This document shows positions 44,198-52,085 of a DNA stretch of 64,000 nt, one piece after another. The position numbers were made by a program, and so were the translations under genes. Every line of letters starts with the position of its first letter. Position 1 is the stretch's first letter. The notes under the pieces were generated by a model, which had not been told where the DNA came from, did no database searches, and saw only the letters and a program-made list of their open reading frames with translations. Source of the stretch: a virus; the IMG/VR virus record IMGVR_UViG_3300046028_006919, positions 1 through 64,000 of that record. One strand, given 5' to 3'.

Positions 44198-44326
44198 TAG
44201 TCAGAACAGGATTCGAACCTGTAACTGTGGATTTCCAAGCAGGACCTCGCATGGGCTTTTTTCATTCCACACCCACGATGAAGCTAGTACCTATCTTTTT
44301 GCGTCTACCAATTTCGCCACCTGACC
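44198..44326 (-). tRNA. tRNA-like RNA C with ~50-nt expanded centre
   Basis: Acceptor GGTCAGG/TCTGACT (G-U at both ends), a textbook leucine-type D arm GCGAAATTGGTAGACGC and T arm ACAGG-TTCGAAT-CCTGT. In place of a 17-nt anticodon arm are AAGATAG-GTA-CTAGCTT and a bulged hairpin TCGTGGG/CCCATGCGA, about 80 nt in all. No 7-nt anticodon loop is evident. Confidence 0.6.
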
Positions 44327-44358
44327 TGAGAGGATTAGGTATGGCTCACCCCTCTATA
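44327..44358 (-). other. Spacer hairpin 2 of the tRNA-like cluster
   Basis: AGAGGGGTG-loop-CCTCTC, similar in arms and length to spacer 1. Confidence 0.45.
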
Positions 44359-44390
44359 ACTGACGTCCTACCTTGACAGTCTTTGTTTTT

Positions 44391-44475
44391 GGTTAAGAAT
44401 AGGGTTCACACCTAAAAAGAGACTCACGTTCTCGATAACCCTTAGATTACCACCACCTTTTGCGACTTGTTAACC
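44391..44475 (-). tRNA. tRNA-like RNA E, first RNA of the cluster
   Basis: Acceptor-like GGTTAA/TTAACC closes 85 nt. The central arm is GGTAATC-TAAG-GGTTATC (7 bp, tetraloop), then GAGA-loop-TCTC as a variable arm and TAGG-TGTGAAC-CCTA in T-arm position but without the TTC consensus. The weakest tRNA-like call of the five. It begins about 10 nt after the promoter. Confidence 0.4.
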
Positions 44476-44484
44476 GATTTTGTT

Positions 44485-44519
44485 TTGCAAATATACTAAC
44501 TTTTTAAATACAAAGCAAA
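44485..44519 (-). promoter_or_regulatory. Promoter of the tRNA-like cluster
   Basis: -33 ATTTGCTTTG, -7 TAGTATATTTG. It drives RNAs E, C, F and B. Confidence 0.8.
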
Positions 44520-44522
44520 TTT

Positions 44523-45188
44523 TTAATTTTTTATTTCTACAACAATTGGTTTGTTTTGCACTTGGTAATTTAAGTTAAGTGTTGATGCGTTTACGAACAC
44601 ACCACCATCTGGGAACTCAAACTTACCGTAAGCTTCATGTATGTGACCACAAACGAATAATTTTAGGTTGGTCATCTCAGCGGACTTCTCCAATAAATAA
44701 GGACAGCCAGTTGATACACCTCTAGCAGTCATATCCAAGAAACCTTTCATTGGACCGTGCGTAACCAAAACTTGTATATCTAACGGTATCATATCCCAAT
44801 GTTTGCAAATATCAGTACCCATTCTGTTAAATGCCCAATCATAGAACCATGGGGTGACTCCACTACCATGAAATTTTAACCCTTCAATTTCTACATTAGT
44901 ATCATGTAAATAAATTATAGTTGGGTATTTTTCTTGTAACATTTCGTTAACAGCAAAAGTACTAACTTTTTCAAACCAAAAATCATGATTACCTGGAATA
45001 AAAATTTTATATTTATAATTTAAAGAATTATACCAACCTAGGAAATCTTCTACTTCTCTTAAGCTACCCCTTCCAGATATATCACCAGCGTGTATTATCA
45101 TATCAATAGAACCGTCTTTATTATCTAACCAATCTGGTGGTATATGAGAATGTTGATTATGCGTGTCAGAAATTAAAATTATCTTCAT
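44523..45188 (-). CDS. Metallophosphoesterase (MPPED/239FB-like), 221 aa
   Basis: SDTHNQHSHIP, HAGDISGRG, GNHDFWF, VTHGPMKGFLDM and CGHIHEAYG give the full set of metal ligands. The layout is that of the short cyclic-nucleotide-type class III phosphodiesterases. Substrate unknown; a cyclic or 2',3'-phosphate substrate is possible. Confidence 0.9.
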   Translation of the reverse strand: MKIILISDTHNQHSHIPPDWLDNKDGSIDMIIHAGDISGRGSLREVEDFLGWYNSLNYKYKIFIPGNHDFWFEKVSTFAVNEMLQEKYPTIIYLHDTNVEIEGLKFHGSGVTPWFYDWAFNRMGTDICKHWDMIPLDIQVLVTHGPMKGFLDMTARGVSTGCPYLLEKSAEMTNLKLFVCGHIHEAYGKFEFPDGGVFVNASTLNLNYQVQNKPIVVEIKN

Positions 45189-45214
45189 TTTTATATTATT
45201 TTTATTATTTTATA

Positions 45215-46003
45215 TTAAAACCCACCATAATTACTAGTTACTAATTTTTCAACAGCTTTCTCAACAGCTCTATCATACCATAAGTCGTAACGGTCCATGA
45301 TATATTCGTAAATAGAAGGTGATTGACTGCCAAATATGGATTCTATCTTGGGTCTATTCAATTCACCATGACCTATCCATGTAACTTTCCAGTTTCTAGG
45401 ACCCAACGTAACAATTAATTGACTTAGCAAATCATCTATTTTTTCATCAATTATAGTATCTTTATACCATTTTAGTAAATATTCTCTAACAAATTCTTGC
45501 TGTTTAAACCCTTCAAATTTCATTTGTGTTTCAAAATCTGAAATTGTTTTATCGTAAGTAAGTTTGTTTGAGTCTAAATTTTTAAGATACTCAACATGTT
45601 TTTTTAGTTTTGGTAATATAATCCTTTCATTGTAGTACTCAGAGGCATATTCTAACATAAAACCTTTATTATAAGTAAAATTGTCAGAATATTTTTTTAA
45701 CATTTTTTCTGAAATGTATTCAAAACCCTTGCTTAAATCCACACTTTTGACAAAGGAATGTAAGTCTTTAACCAAAAATCCTTTTTGTTCTGTAACCCAT
45801 TTCCTTACAATCTCTATAGCGTTATTATCGCCTTTGCCAAAATCACCTAAAATAACAACCATTTGAGAGTAAAACGACTCCATGCTAAGCATATTATGGT
45901 CAATTTTGTCATAGATTAGAAATTTATCAGATAACTGAACAGTGTAGTTTCTGTTAACAAAATTTAAAATGATTTTTTTATCTGTCATAACTTTAATTTT
46001 CAT
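45215..46003 (-). CDS. Hypothetical protein, 262 aa
   Basis: MKIKVMTDKKIILNFVNRNY; mostly helical and Lys/Tyr-rich, ending with an amphipathic helix DRAVEKAVEKLVTSNYGGF. Preceded by a TATTTATTTTAA motif. Not recognised. Confidence 0.75.
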   Translation of the reverse strand: MKIKVMTDKKIILNFVNRNYTVQLSDKFLIYDKIDHNMLSMESFYSQMVVILGDFGKGDNNAIEIVRKWVTEQKGFLVKDLHSFVKSVDLSKGFEYISEKMLKKYSDNFTYNKGFMLEYASEYYNERIILPKLKKHVEYLKNLDSNKLTYDKTISDFETQMKFEGFKQQEFVREYLLKWYKDTIIDEKIDDLLSQLIVTLGPRNWKVTWIGHGELNRPKIESIFGSQSPSIYEYIMDRYDLWYDRAVEKAVEKLVTSNYGGF

Positions 46004-46020
46004 ATAATATAACGTTTTTA

Positions 46021-46042
46021 TACGTTAAAATAAATACTAAAG
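46021..46042 (-). promoter_or_regulatory. Possible TATTTAT-type motif before the 45215-46003 gene
   Basis: AGTATTTATTTTAACGTATA overlaps the RNase R stop. A weaker match to the consensus. Confidence 0.3.
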
Positions 46043-48037
46043 ATTAATCAAAGATAAATTTATGTTCTTTTTTTCTATATCAACACTTGAAACAATCACA
46101 TGAACCATATCACCAAGTCTAATTTTATGACCTGTGTTGTAACCTTTTATACAATGATTGTTGGTATCTGCTTGATATGTGTCACCGTTGATATCCGATA
46201 GTTTTATGAAACCATCACATTTGTTCTCCAGTATTTCAACAAACAAACCATAATCGGTTACAGAACTAACAATACCTTGAAACACTTTGCCAATATTATC
46301 ACTCATATAAACACACTGCATGTATTTGATTGAATCTCTTTCAGCTTTAGCAGATTTAACCTCACGCTCAGACAAGTGTTGACATCTGCTTTCAAGTTTC
46401 TCAATCTTAGGTAGCGTTGGTTTATTCTCCAAGTACAACCCTAACAATCTGTGTGTTATAACGTCTGGATAACGTCTAATAGGACTGGTAAAATGGCTGT
46501 AGTCTTTGAACCCAAGACCATAGTGACCAATGTTTTTGGTTGAATAGTTTGCTTTCTGCATTGTTCTCACAACCAGATTGTTAATCATATCTTCCTCGGC
46601 AGTACCTCTTACGTCCGATAACAATTGGTTAAGTGTTCTGGTTGTTTCCTCTGGCGTATCAATACGAATTTCATATCCAAATTGTGATATAAAGTCTTTA
46701 AGGTTAGCCAACTTCTCGTCGTTAGGTTTGTCATGCGCTCTGTTTACGTTAGGCAACCCTCGGCTGTTGATGTATTGAGCAACGTGTCTGTTAGCCAACA
46801 ACATAAACTCTTCGATAAGTTTATTTGAATCCTTCGCAACCTTGAAGTGAATACCAACTGGTTTGTTGCTTTCATCCAACTTGAACTTAACCTCTTGTTT
46901 ATCAAACGAAATGGAACCTCTTTTGGAACGTTCTTTACGCATCATCTTAGCATATCTATCCAAAGCTTTGATTGATTCAGCTAACGCATTAGCTTCAAAC
47001 CATTTTGATTCATCTGTTAGTTTTTCTTTCAAACCACATTTATCAATTACTTCTTCGTTACATAAATCATCTTTTTTGCAACTCGCAGCTTCAATAATAG
47101 CTTGAGCTTCTTCATAACTAAATCTATGGTTAGAGTTTATAACAGTTTTACCAAACCATTCATCAACTACCTTACCTTGTTTATTTATTCTAAAGATTGC
47201 TGAGAAACATAGCTTGTCCTCATTAGGTCTCAACGAACACAATCCGTTAGACAAGTTCTCTGGCAGCATCGGAACGCATCTGTCAACTAGATACACACTG
47301 GTACCTCTGGCAAACGCTTCTTTGTCTAACTCTGTTTCAGGTCTTAAGTAGTGTGATACGTCAGCAATATGAATACCAACAAACAACTCACCGTCAACCC
47401 ATTCAACACTCAACGCATCATCAAAGTCTTTGGCGTCCGCTGGGTCAATGGTAAACGTAAGAACATCACGCATATCTCTACGCTTATCGATTTCAGCTTG
47501 TGTTATCTCTGTTGGGATAGCTCTAGCTTCTGCCAACACATCTTCTTCAAAGTCGTATGGTAAACCATACTCTTCTAGAATACTGTGTATTTCAGTTTCA
47601 TGTTCACCAGCATCACCTAACACTCGAATGACTTCTCCGTTAGGGTTTTTAGCATCATCTTTCCATTCAGTTAATCTAACCACAACCTTTTGTCCATCTA
47701 AACCTCCATTACGCGCGCTCAACGGAATAAAAAAGTCAATTGATAGTTTGTTACTATCTGGAATAAAAAACGCAAATTTAGGGCTTATTTGAAGCGTACC
47801 TACGAATTCTGTTCTGAACCGTTCAACAATTTCAATTACCTCACCTTCCATTGCGCGACCAACACCTTCTTTTATGCGTATTTTAACTTTATCCAAGTGC
47901 AAACCCTTATTGGTGTTAGACTTGTGAATGTATATGTCTTTTGGTAGGTTTGGGTCCGTCAAGTATGCTGAACCACTAGCGTTAACGCTTATTCTACCTT
48001 CTAATATATCATTAATTTTTATTTTTTCTTCTTTCAT
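46037..48037 (-). CDS. rnr: Ribonuclease R (RNB family exoribonuclease), 666 aa
   Basis: Domains in order: cold-shock-like domains (residues ~10-150), the RNB catalytic domain (~185-520) with TIDPADAKDFDDALSVEW, the acidic cluster that holds two metals, plus EFMLLANRHVAQYI and TSPIRRYPDVITHRLL, and a C-terminal S1 domain (VFQGIVSSVTDYGLFVEILE). The long helicase-like N-terminus and the basic tail of E. coli RNase R are shorter here, as in many Bacteroidota. RNase R degrades structured RNA and non-stop mRNA after SmpB-tmRNA rescue. Very unusual in a phage. Confidence 0.95.
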   Translation of the reverse strand: MKEEKIKINDILEGRISVNASGSAYLTDPNLPKDIYIHKSNTNKGLHLDKVKIRIKEGVGRAMEGEVIEIVERFRTEFVGTLQISPKFAFFIPDSNKLSIDFFIPLSARNGGLDGQKVVVRLTEWKDDAKNPNGEVIRVLGDAGEHETEIHSILEEYGLPYDFEEDVLAEARAIPTEITQAEIDKRRDMRDVLTFTIDPADAKDFDDALSVEWVDGELFVGIHIADVSHYLRPETELDKEAFARGTSVYLVDRCVPMLPENLSNGLCSLRPNEDKLCFSAIFRINKQGKVVDEWFGKTVINSNHRFSYEEAQAIIEAASCKKDDLCNEEVIDKCGLKEKLTDESKWFEANALAESIKALDRYAKMMRKERSKRGSISFDKQEVKFKLDESNKPVGIHFKVAKDSNKLIEEFMLLANRHVAQYINSRGLPNVNRAHDKPNDEKLANLKDFISQFGYEIRIDTPEETTRTLNQLLSDVRGTAEEDMINNLVVRTMQKANYSTKNIGHYGLGFKDYSHFTSPIRRYPDVITHRLLGLYLENKPTLPKIEKLESRCQHLSEREVKSAKAERDSIKYMQCVYMSDNIGKVFQGIVSSVTDYGLFVEILENKCDGFIKLSDINGDTYQADTNNHCIKGYNTGHKIRLGDMVHVIVSSVDIEKKNINLSLINL

Positions 48038-48039
48038 AT

Positions 48040-48068
48040 TGCAAAAATACTATTTTTTTATTTCAAAT
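48040..48068 (-). promoter_or_regulatory. Promoter of the RNase R gene
   Basis: -7 TAGTATTTTTG, -33 region ATTTGAAA. Confidence 0.6.
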
Positions 48069-48099
48069 ACAATAAAAAAACCCACTATTTTACTGTGGG
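48068..48099 (-). terminator. Terminator of the 48107-48628 gene
   Basis: AACCCACAGT/ATAGTGGGTT stem and seven T. Confidence 0.9.
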
Positions 48100-48106
48100 T
48101 TGTTTA

Positions 48107-48628
48107 TCAGTGCCTTGTAGAAGGCACAACATTTATGTTAAATTTGTTAAGTCTACCAGACTCAACTTGTTCATCACCCCAAGCTTGGAATATAGGTATG
48201 TGTTCTTCCCTATCATCCCATAACTCCACTTCTTTGATTGAAGGGTGCTGTGATAGAATTTGGTCAAATGTTTTCTTTTTAGCTGAATCTGTGCTACCAC
48301 CTCTATTGAAATGATATTCGTGAAATCTAAGACCATGTCTGTTAAGAATATCTTTGACAAAATCAGTTAATTTAACCATTCTACCAGTAACCATAACAAC
48401 CATAGTATCTGGGTTAGCGACTTCTTTCTTGTAATCGCTGATTACGTTTGGGATTGTTGGCATGTCAAACACGCTCATATCAAGGCTCATTGGTTGTCCC
48501 CACCATCCAGCGTGTGGCCAATCCTTGCCAGTTTTTTCTTTATATGTTTTTTTACCCTCTTCTGGTAGTGGAGTTGATATTAAAGTACCATCAAAGTCCC
48601 AGATAGTCAATTTTGTAAAATTTTTCAT
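48107..48628 (-). CDS. HAD domain of the Swiss-army-knife RNA-repair type, 173 aa
   Basis: IWDFDGTLISTPLPEEGKKT gives HAD motif I with the T-P that marks the HAD_SAK family, HAGWWGQPMSL is a second family hallmark, VVMVTGRMVKLTDFVKDIL is motif II, KKTFDQILSQH supplies the lysine and ELWDDREEHIPIF motif IV. These HADs occur in multidomain RNA-repair proteins together with polymerase or ligase parts. Here it is a stand-alone protein and could remove 3' phosphates or related groups from RNA ends (inference). Confidence 0.8.
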   Translation of the reverse strand: MKNFTKLTIWDFDGTLISTPLPEEGKKTYKEKTGKDWPHAGWWGQPMSLDMSVFDMPTIPNVISDYKKEVANPDTMVVMVTGRMVKLTDFVKDILNRHGLRFHEYHFNRGGSTDSAKKKTFDQILSQHPSIKEVELWDDREEHIPIFQAWGDEQVESGRLNKFNINVVPSTRH

Positions 48629-48632
48629 AATT

Positions 48633-49475
48633 TTAATTTTCTGTTTCTAGACGTTTTATAACGTCTTTAATGTTAATAAATGATATGATGATATATGGTA
48701 ATATTGAAACTGAAGCAACAAAATCAAATAGATATCTATATGTTGAGAACACACTACCAACACTAACAGTGTTGAATACAACATAATAAGTTAACAAAGC
48801 TGTTACAGTTCCATATGCTATGAATTGAATCAAAAAGATAAACTTAGCATCTAAGTTGGATAACTTTATTGATAGCAATTGTTTTCTTTTTAACAAGTTA
48901 TTAACCAAAGAAATCTTCCTATGATTGATTATTTCTGTTTGTTCTTCAGATATATCATTTGAATCTTTGGTAATTGCAGCAATTTTAGGTGAGAAATAAT
49001 AACTCACAATTAAAGTTAATATAGCACTAAAAATTAAATATGGTACCAATGTAACATCTACTAACGATATAAAATATATTGAACCTAATAAACCGAAAGC
49101 GGCATTTAATATGAGAATCATATCAGTTTCAAAAAATCTAACAACACTACTCATCAAAGTTAACCTTCCATTTATTTTTGTTGTTTCAACATTGTTGTCA
49201 AACTGGTTGCTAGTTTCAATAGAAGCAAATCTTCTGTAAATCTTAGAAAAAACAATAGTATCATAAACTCTACTTATGTAATTAAAAACCATCATCCCAA
49301 AAAAAGTTAACAACAGATAAAAAATAAAAGAATAATCTTTAGCGATTAAATGGTCAATAGATTCACCCAACACTTTTGGGTATATTAACATAAAGATAGA
49401 TTGCATTGAAAAAAGGAAATATGAAAATAAAATTGATTTCCAATTTTCTTTAAAAATAGTTTTTAATTTTAACAT
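48633..49475 (-). CDS. ABC-exporter membrane domain without ATPase, 280 aa
   Basis: Six predicted membrane helices from ILFSYFLFSMQSIFMLIYPK onward, with long cytoplasmic helices and the coupling-like segment RRFASIETSNQFDNNVETTK. The topology and order match the ABC transporter type 1 exporter TMD, but there is no nucleotide-binding domain here or next door. Stand-alone TMD proteins of this type exist; role in a phage unknown. Confidence 0.7.
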   Translation of the reverse strand: MLKLKTIFKENWKSILFSYFLFSMQSIFMLIYPKVLGESIDHLIAKDYSFIFYLLLTFFGMMVFNYISRVYDTIVFSKIYRRFASIETSNQFDNNVETTKINGRLTLMSSVVRFFETDMILILNAAFGLLGSIYFISLVDVTLVPYLIFSAILTLIVSYYFSPKIAAITKDSNDISEEQTEIINHRKISLVNNLLKRKQLLSIKLSNLDAKFIFLIQFIAYGTVTALLTYYVVFNTVSVGSVFSTYRYLFDFVASVSILPYIIISFINIKDVIKRLETEN

Positions 49476-49496
49476 TATTATTTTGAAGTTTTGTGA

Positions 49497-49883
49497 TTAA
49501 AAAATGAAACCAATTACAATAGAAACAAAAACAGCGACACATAATAAAGTGAAAGTACCTTTGTCAATTTTTATAAATTTACTTTCATTATTTTCATCGT
49601 TTAACAATGAACCGTATATTCTTTTTGTTGCTGAACCTATTAATTCTTTGGTTATTGGTCCGTGTGCGTGTATTGTTTGTTTAATAGCACCACTTATTCT
49701 TTTAGATTCTAGCACTTTATCTTTTTTCAACTTTTGAATAGTTGCTAAGTTAGCTTTTTCGTAATCTTCAACTATTGTCATCAACGTTTCAACGTCTTTG
49801 TCAGTTAGTTTGTTTTTTGGAAAATTATTAATTAATTTATTTCTTAATTTTCCGTTTCTAGTTTTTAAAATATTAAATTTCAT
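49497..49883 (-). CDS. Tail-anchored protein, 128 aa
   Basis: Basic helical cytoplasmic part (KNKLTDKDVETLMTIVEDYE; KKDKVLESKRISGAIKQ) and one C-terminal membrane helix (FTLLCVAVFVSIVIGFIF). Likely partner of the TMD gene just downstream in the same operon. Confidence 0.75.
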   Translation of the reverse strand: MKFNILKTRNGKLRNKLINNFPKNKLTDKDVETLMTIVEDYEKANLATIQKLKKDKVLESKRISGAIKQTIHAHGPITKELIGSATKRIYGSLLNDENNESKFIKIDKGTFTLLCVAVFVSIVIGFIF

Positions 49884-49894
49884 TTATTAAACAG

Positions 49895-49946
49895 TGCAAA
49901 AATACATCTTATTTTTGAGTTATACAACTCTTTTAATAAATATTTT
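49895..49946 (-). promoter_or_regulatory. Promoter region of the 49497-49883 / 48633 operon
   Basis: -7 TGTATTTTTGC with ATATTTATTAAAAG just upstream, so both promoter types may overlap. A 15-codon frame MKVKSDNFWNNENIY (49933-49980) lies across it. Confidence 0.45.
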
Positions 49947-50016
49947 CATTATTCCAAAAGTTGTCTGACTTGACTTTCATAGCCCATTATACTAACGGAA
50001 AACTAAAATGTAAAGA

Positions 50017-50523
50017 TTATTTCTTTGCTTTGGGTTTCAAAGTACATTGAAGTCTTTTCCCTTCAAGTTTTGGAATTGATTCAGCTGAACCATGTTCTTC
50101 AACGCTAATAATTAAATTTAACATCACTTCTTGTCCTTTGTCAACAAAAGCCATTTGACGACCTCTAAATTGCATAGTCAACTTGACTTTGTGGCCTTTT
50201 CCCAAAAATTCAATTATGTGTTTGGTTCTATAAGACAAATCATTTTCAGATGTGTTTGGACCCAATTTGATTTCTTTTATGTCTAAGGATTTATGCTTAG
50301 GTGTTTTGCTTTGTTGATAAATGAATTTTTCATAATCCATTATTTTACAAACTGGGGGTTGAGCGTTTTCGTTTATGAGGACAAGGTCTAACTCTTGTTC
50401 ATCAGCCAACTGTTGAGCTTCTTTTAAAGATAAAACACCATATTCACCAACCCTTACAGTTGGGTGGTTTATTTCAATATTAGTTTTATGTTGTTTTTCT
50501 TTTTGTTTGACTTTTTTGTTCAT
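50017..50523 (-). CDS. infC: Translation initiation factor IF-3, 168 aa
   Basis: The N-domain (VRVGEYGVLSLKEAQQLADE; LVLINENAQPPVCKIMDYEKF) and C-domain (IKLGPNTSENDLSYRTKHII; GHKVKLTMQFRGRQMAF) are both full length, including the conserved Tyr/Lys in the linker. IF-3 controls initiation and 30S recycling. A phage copy could bias host ribosomes or replace host IF-3; that is inference. It lies in an operon with the deoxyribosyltransferase-like gene. Confidence 0.95.
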   Translation of the reverse strand: MNKKVKQKEKQHKTNIEINHPTVRVGEYGVLSLKEAQQLADEQELDLVLINENAQPPVCKIMDYEKFIYQQSKTPKHKSLDIKEIKLGPNTSENDLSYRTKHIIEFLGKGHKVKLTMQFRGRQMAFVDKGQEVMLNLIISVEEHGSAESIPKLEGKRLQCTLKPKAKK

Positions 50524-50994
50524 TTACATGTGGTTTTTCATAAATTCTATTAATTCATCCATGGAATCAAATTGGTTGATACCATAGAACTCACACGTTA
50601 CGTCAATGTTACCTTTCTTCCAGAAACCATCTGGACAAACTACCATTACTTTTTGTTCTTTGGCGTGTAAACCCAACTCAAGCATACTTATCGGAGATAA
50701 TGTTTTAGGGTCAAATACCATAACTATAATATGTGACATTTCCATTGAATTTAACTCCCATTGGACTTGTTCTAAAAATTTAGGGTCATCCATTGTTTGA
50801 CCCCAAGATGAATCCCAATCATCTCTTCTTGGGTTAAGAAATCTGATATTTTTATCAGATAATGCGGCAATAAATTCTTTTTGCCATTCAATAGCTTTCC
50901 CCATTTCAATACTACCAGCCAAGAATATGTTGATGTATTCTTGGTCTATGGTAACTTCATTGGGTGCTTGTACTTCAATTGCTTTTTGTTGCAT
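50524..50994 (-). CDS. Nucleoside 2-deoxyribosyltransferase-like protein, 156 aa
   Basis: INIFLAGSIEMGKAIEWQKE, FLNPRRDDWDSSWGQ, VQWELNSMEMSHIIVMVFDP and SPISMLELGLHA are the hallmarks of the 2-deoxyribosyltransferase-like (Nuc_deoxyri_tr2) family. It may salvage nucleosides or act on nucleotide-derived signals. Overlaps IF-3 by 0 nt (adjacent). Confidence 0.8.
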   Translation of the reverse strand: MQQKAIEVQAPNEVTIDQEYINIFLAGSIEMGKAIEWQKEFIAALSDKNIRFLNPRRDDWDSSWGQTMDDPKFLEQVQWELNSMEMSHIIVMVFDPKTLSPISMLELGLHAKEQKVMVVCPDGFWKKGNIDVTCEFYGINQFDSMDELIEFMKNHM

Positions 50995-51003
50995 AAAATT
51001 TTT

Positions 51004-51222
51004 TTAATTTAAACTAATGTTGTAGTCATCAAACCCTTCTATATCAATATCGTCATCATTATCATCTTTGTTATCATTTTCACCTATAACATTGGTTATA
51101 ACAATGGTTTCAATCACATCGTGTAATTCATCCAATACTGATACTTCAATTGAGCCCGTTTCATTATCGTATTCTATTGTTACGATATATTCACCCAAAT
51201 CAACGGTTTTTTTGATTGACAT
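51004..51222 (-). CDS. Acidic hypothetical protein, 72 aa
   Basis: MSIKKTVDLGEYIVTIEYDN; a beta-rich N-terminus and a strongly acidic C-terminus (NDNKDDNDDDIDIEGFDD). Not recognised. Confidence 0.75.
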   Translation of the reverse strand: MSIKKTVDLGEYIVTIEYDNETGSIEVSVLDELHDVIETIVITNVIGENDNKDDNDDDIDIEGFDDYNISLN

Positions 51223-51228
51223 TTTTTT

Positions 51229-51381
51229 TTAATAGTTCATTGTATTTGGTGTTATTTTTCCAGAAATAATATCTGGTATTAACTTTTCTTGGTAATCGTT
51301 CAACAATTTCTCTTTGGTGGTTCCACCATCCAAAATAACTTCGAACTTTCCATCGTTAACGTGTTTTACTTTATTATACAT
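51229..51381 (-). CDS. Hypothetical protein, 50 aa
   Basis: MYNKVKHVNDGKFEVILDGG ... PNTMNY. Short alpha/beta pattern, its stop 6 nt from the next start, and the TATTTATTAATAAA motif 10 nt upstream. Likely a real small gene. Confidence 0.65.
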   Translation of the reverse strand: MYNKVKHVNDGKFEVILDGGTTKEKLLNDYQEKLIPDIISGKITPNTMNY

Positions 51382-51388
51382 AATTTTT

Positions 51389-51410
51389 TCATTTATTAAT
51401 AAATATCATG
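51389..51410 (-). promoter_or_regulatory. TATTTATTAATAAA motif upstream of the 51229-51381 gene
   Basis: CATGATATTTATTAATAAAT overlaps the stop codon of the Smr gene. Confidence 0.5.
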
Positions 51411-51633
51411 ATATTGTTATAAAATCAACTGTTATACTACCACCTAAATTAAAGAAATTACATGATTGTAAACCATAATCCATCAGTAAGTTTTTTACTA
51501 TGGTCTTCATTTCCGTTGAATTTCCCGTTATAATCTCAGCTTGGTCAACTCCAAGTCTAACACAATCCCAAACGAATGAATCTATCACTTCTGGGACTTC
51601 ACTATGTTTATATCCGTGTAAATCTAATCTCAT
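51406..51633 (-). CDS. Minimal Smr-domain protein, 75 aa
   Basis: MRLDLHGYKHSEVPEVIDSF has the catalytic-type D-L-H-G motif, and AEIITGNSTEMKTIVKNLLM matches the second Smr motif T-G-x-[GS]-x-x-x. The protein is just the Smr domain. Smr endonucleases such as SmrB cleave mRNA between collided ribosomes upstream of SmpB-tmRNA rescue. With phage SmpB and RNase R in the same region, a role in ribosome rescue is plausible but untested. It overlaps the Nudix start by 4 nt. Confidence 0.8.
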   Translation of the reverse strand: MRLDLHGYKHSEVPEVIDSFVWDCVRLGVDQAEIITGNSTEMKTIVKNLLMDYGLQSCNFFNLGGSITVDFITIS

Positions 51634-52085
51634 TCTGTTATTATTTCTTTAATCTTCCCAATACACGCAACTTGAGTATCATGTAAAACTTTAGAAGCTT
51701 CATCCAATGTAACCCATTTGTACCCATCCATTTCTGGAAAACCGCCTCGGTCTTCTGGAACGTTTGAGTTACATTTCAATTCAACTCCATCCCAATCAAA
51801 CTTAGAATCATTGTTTTCATGAACCAAAAAAGGGTAAAGCATTTTTTTCTTATGTTTATAGTTGACAGAATTCAATGGGTATATCGTGAAGTCAGTCGAA
51901 CCGTTAAGGTCCAAATTGGTTTCTTCGTAGGTTTCTCTGAAAGCAGCTTCTAAAAAGATTTCATCGTCTTCTACTTTACCCTTTGGTATACTGTAAAAGT
52001 TTGCTGGATGATTTGTTGGATGACAAATCAACAATTTCTTGTCTTTTCTGACAATAAACAAACCTGATGCAATTGTTTTACTCAT
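51630..52085 (-). CDS. Nudix hydrolase, 151 aa
   Basis: A complete Nudix box G-x5-E-x7-R-E-x2-E-E-x-x-x (GKVEDDEIFLEAAFRETYEE then TNL) at residues ~36-58. NFYSIPKGKVEDDE precedes it. Substrates of this class include NTPs, ADP-ribose and capped RNA; the substrate here is unknown. In an operon with an HAD phosphatase and the Smr gene. Confidence 0.92.
   Translation of the reverse strand: MSKTIASGLFIVRKDKKLLICHPTNHPANFYSIPKGKVEDDEIFLEAAFRETYEETNLDLNGSTDFTIYPLNSVNYKHKKKMLYPFLVHENNDSKFDWDGVELKCNSNVPEDRGGFPEMDGYKWVTLDEASKVLHDTQVACIGKIKEIITE

Noticed and set aside
43848-44376. Plus-strand frames with RTGFEPA-like segments
   Set aside because: These are antisense readings of the T arms of tRNA-like RNAs B and C (GGATTCGAACC); the pattern is a known artefact.
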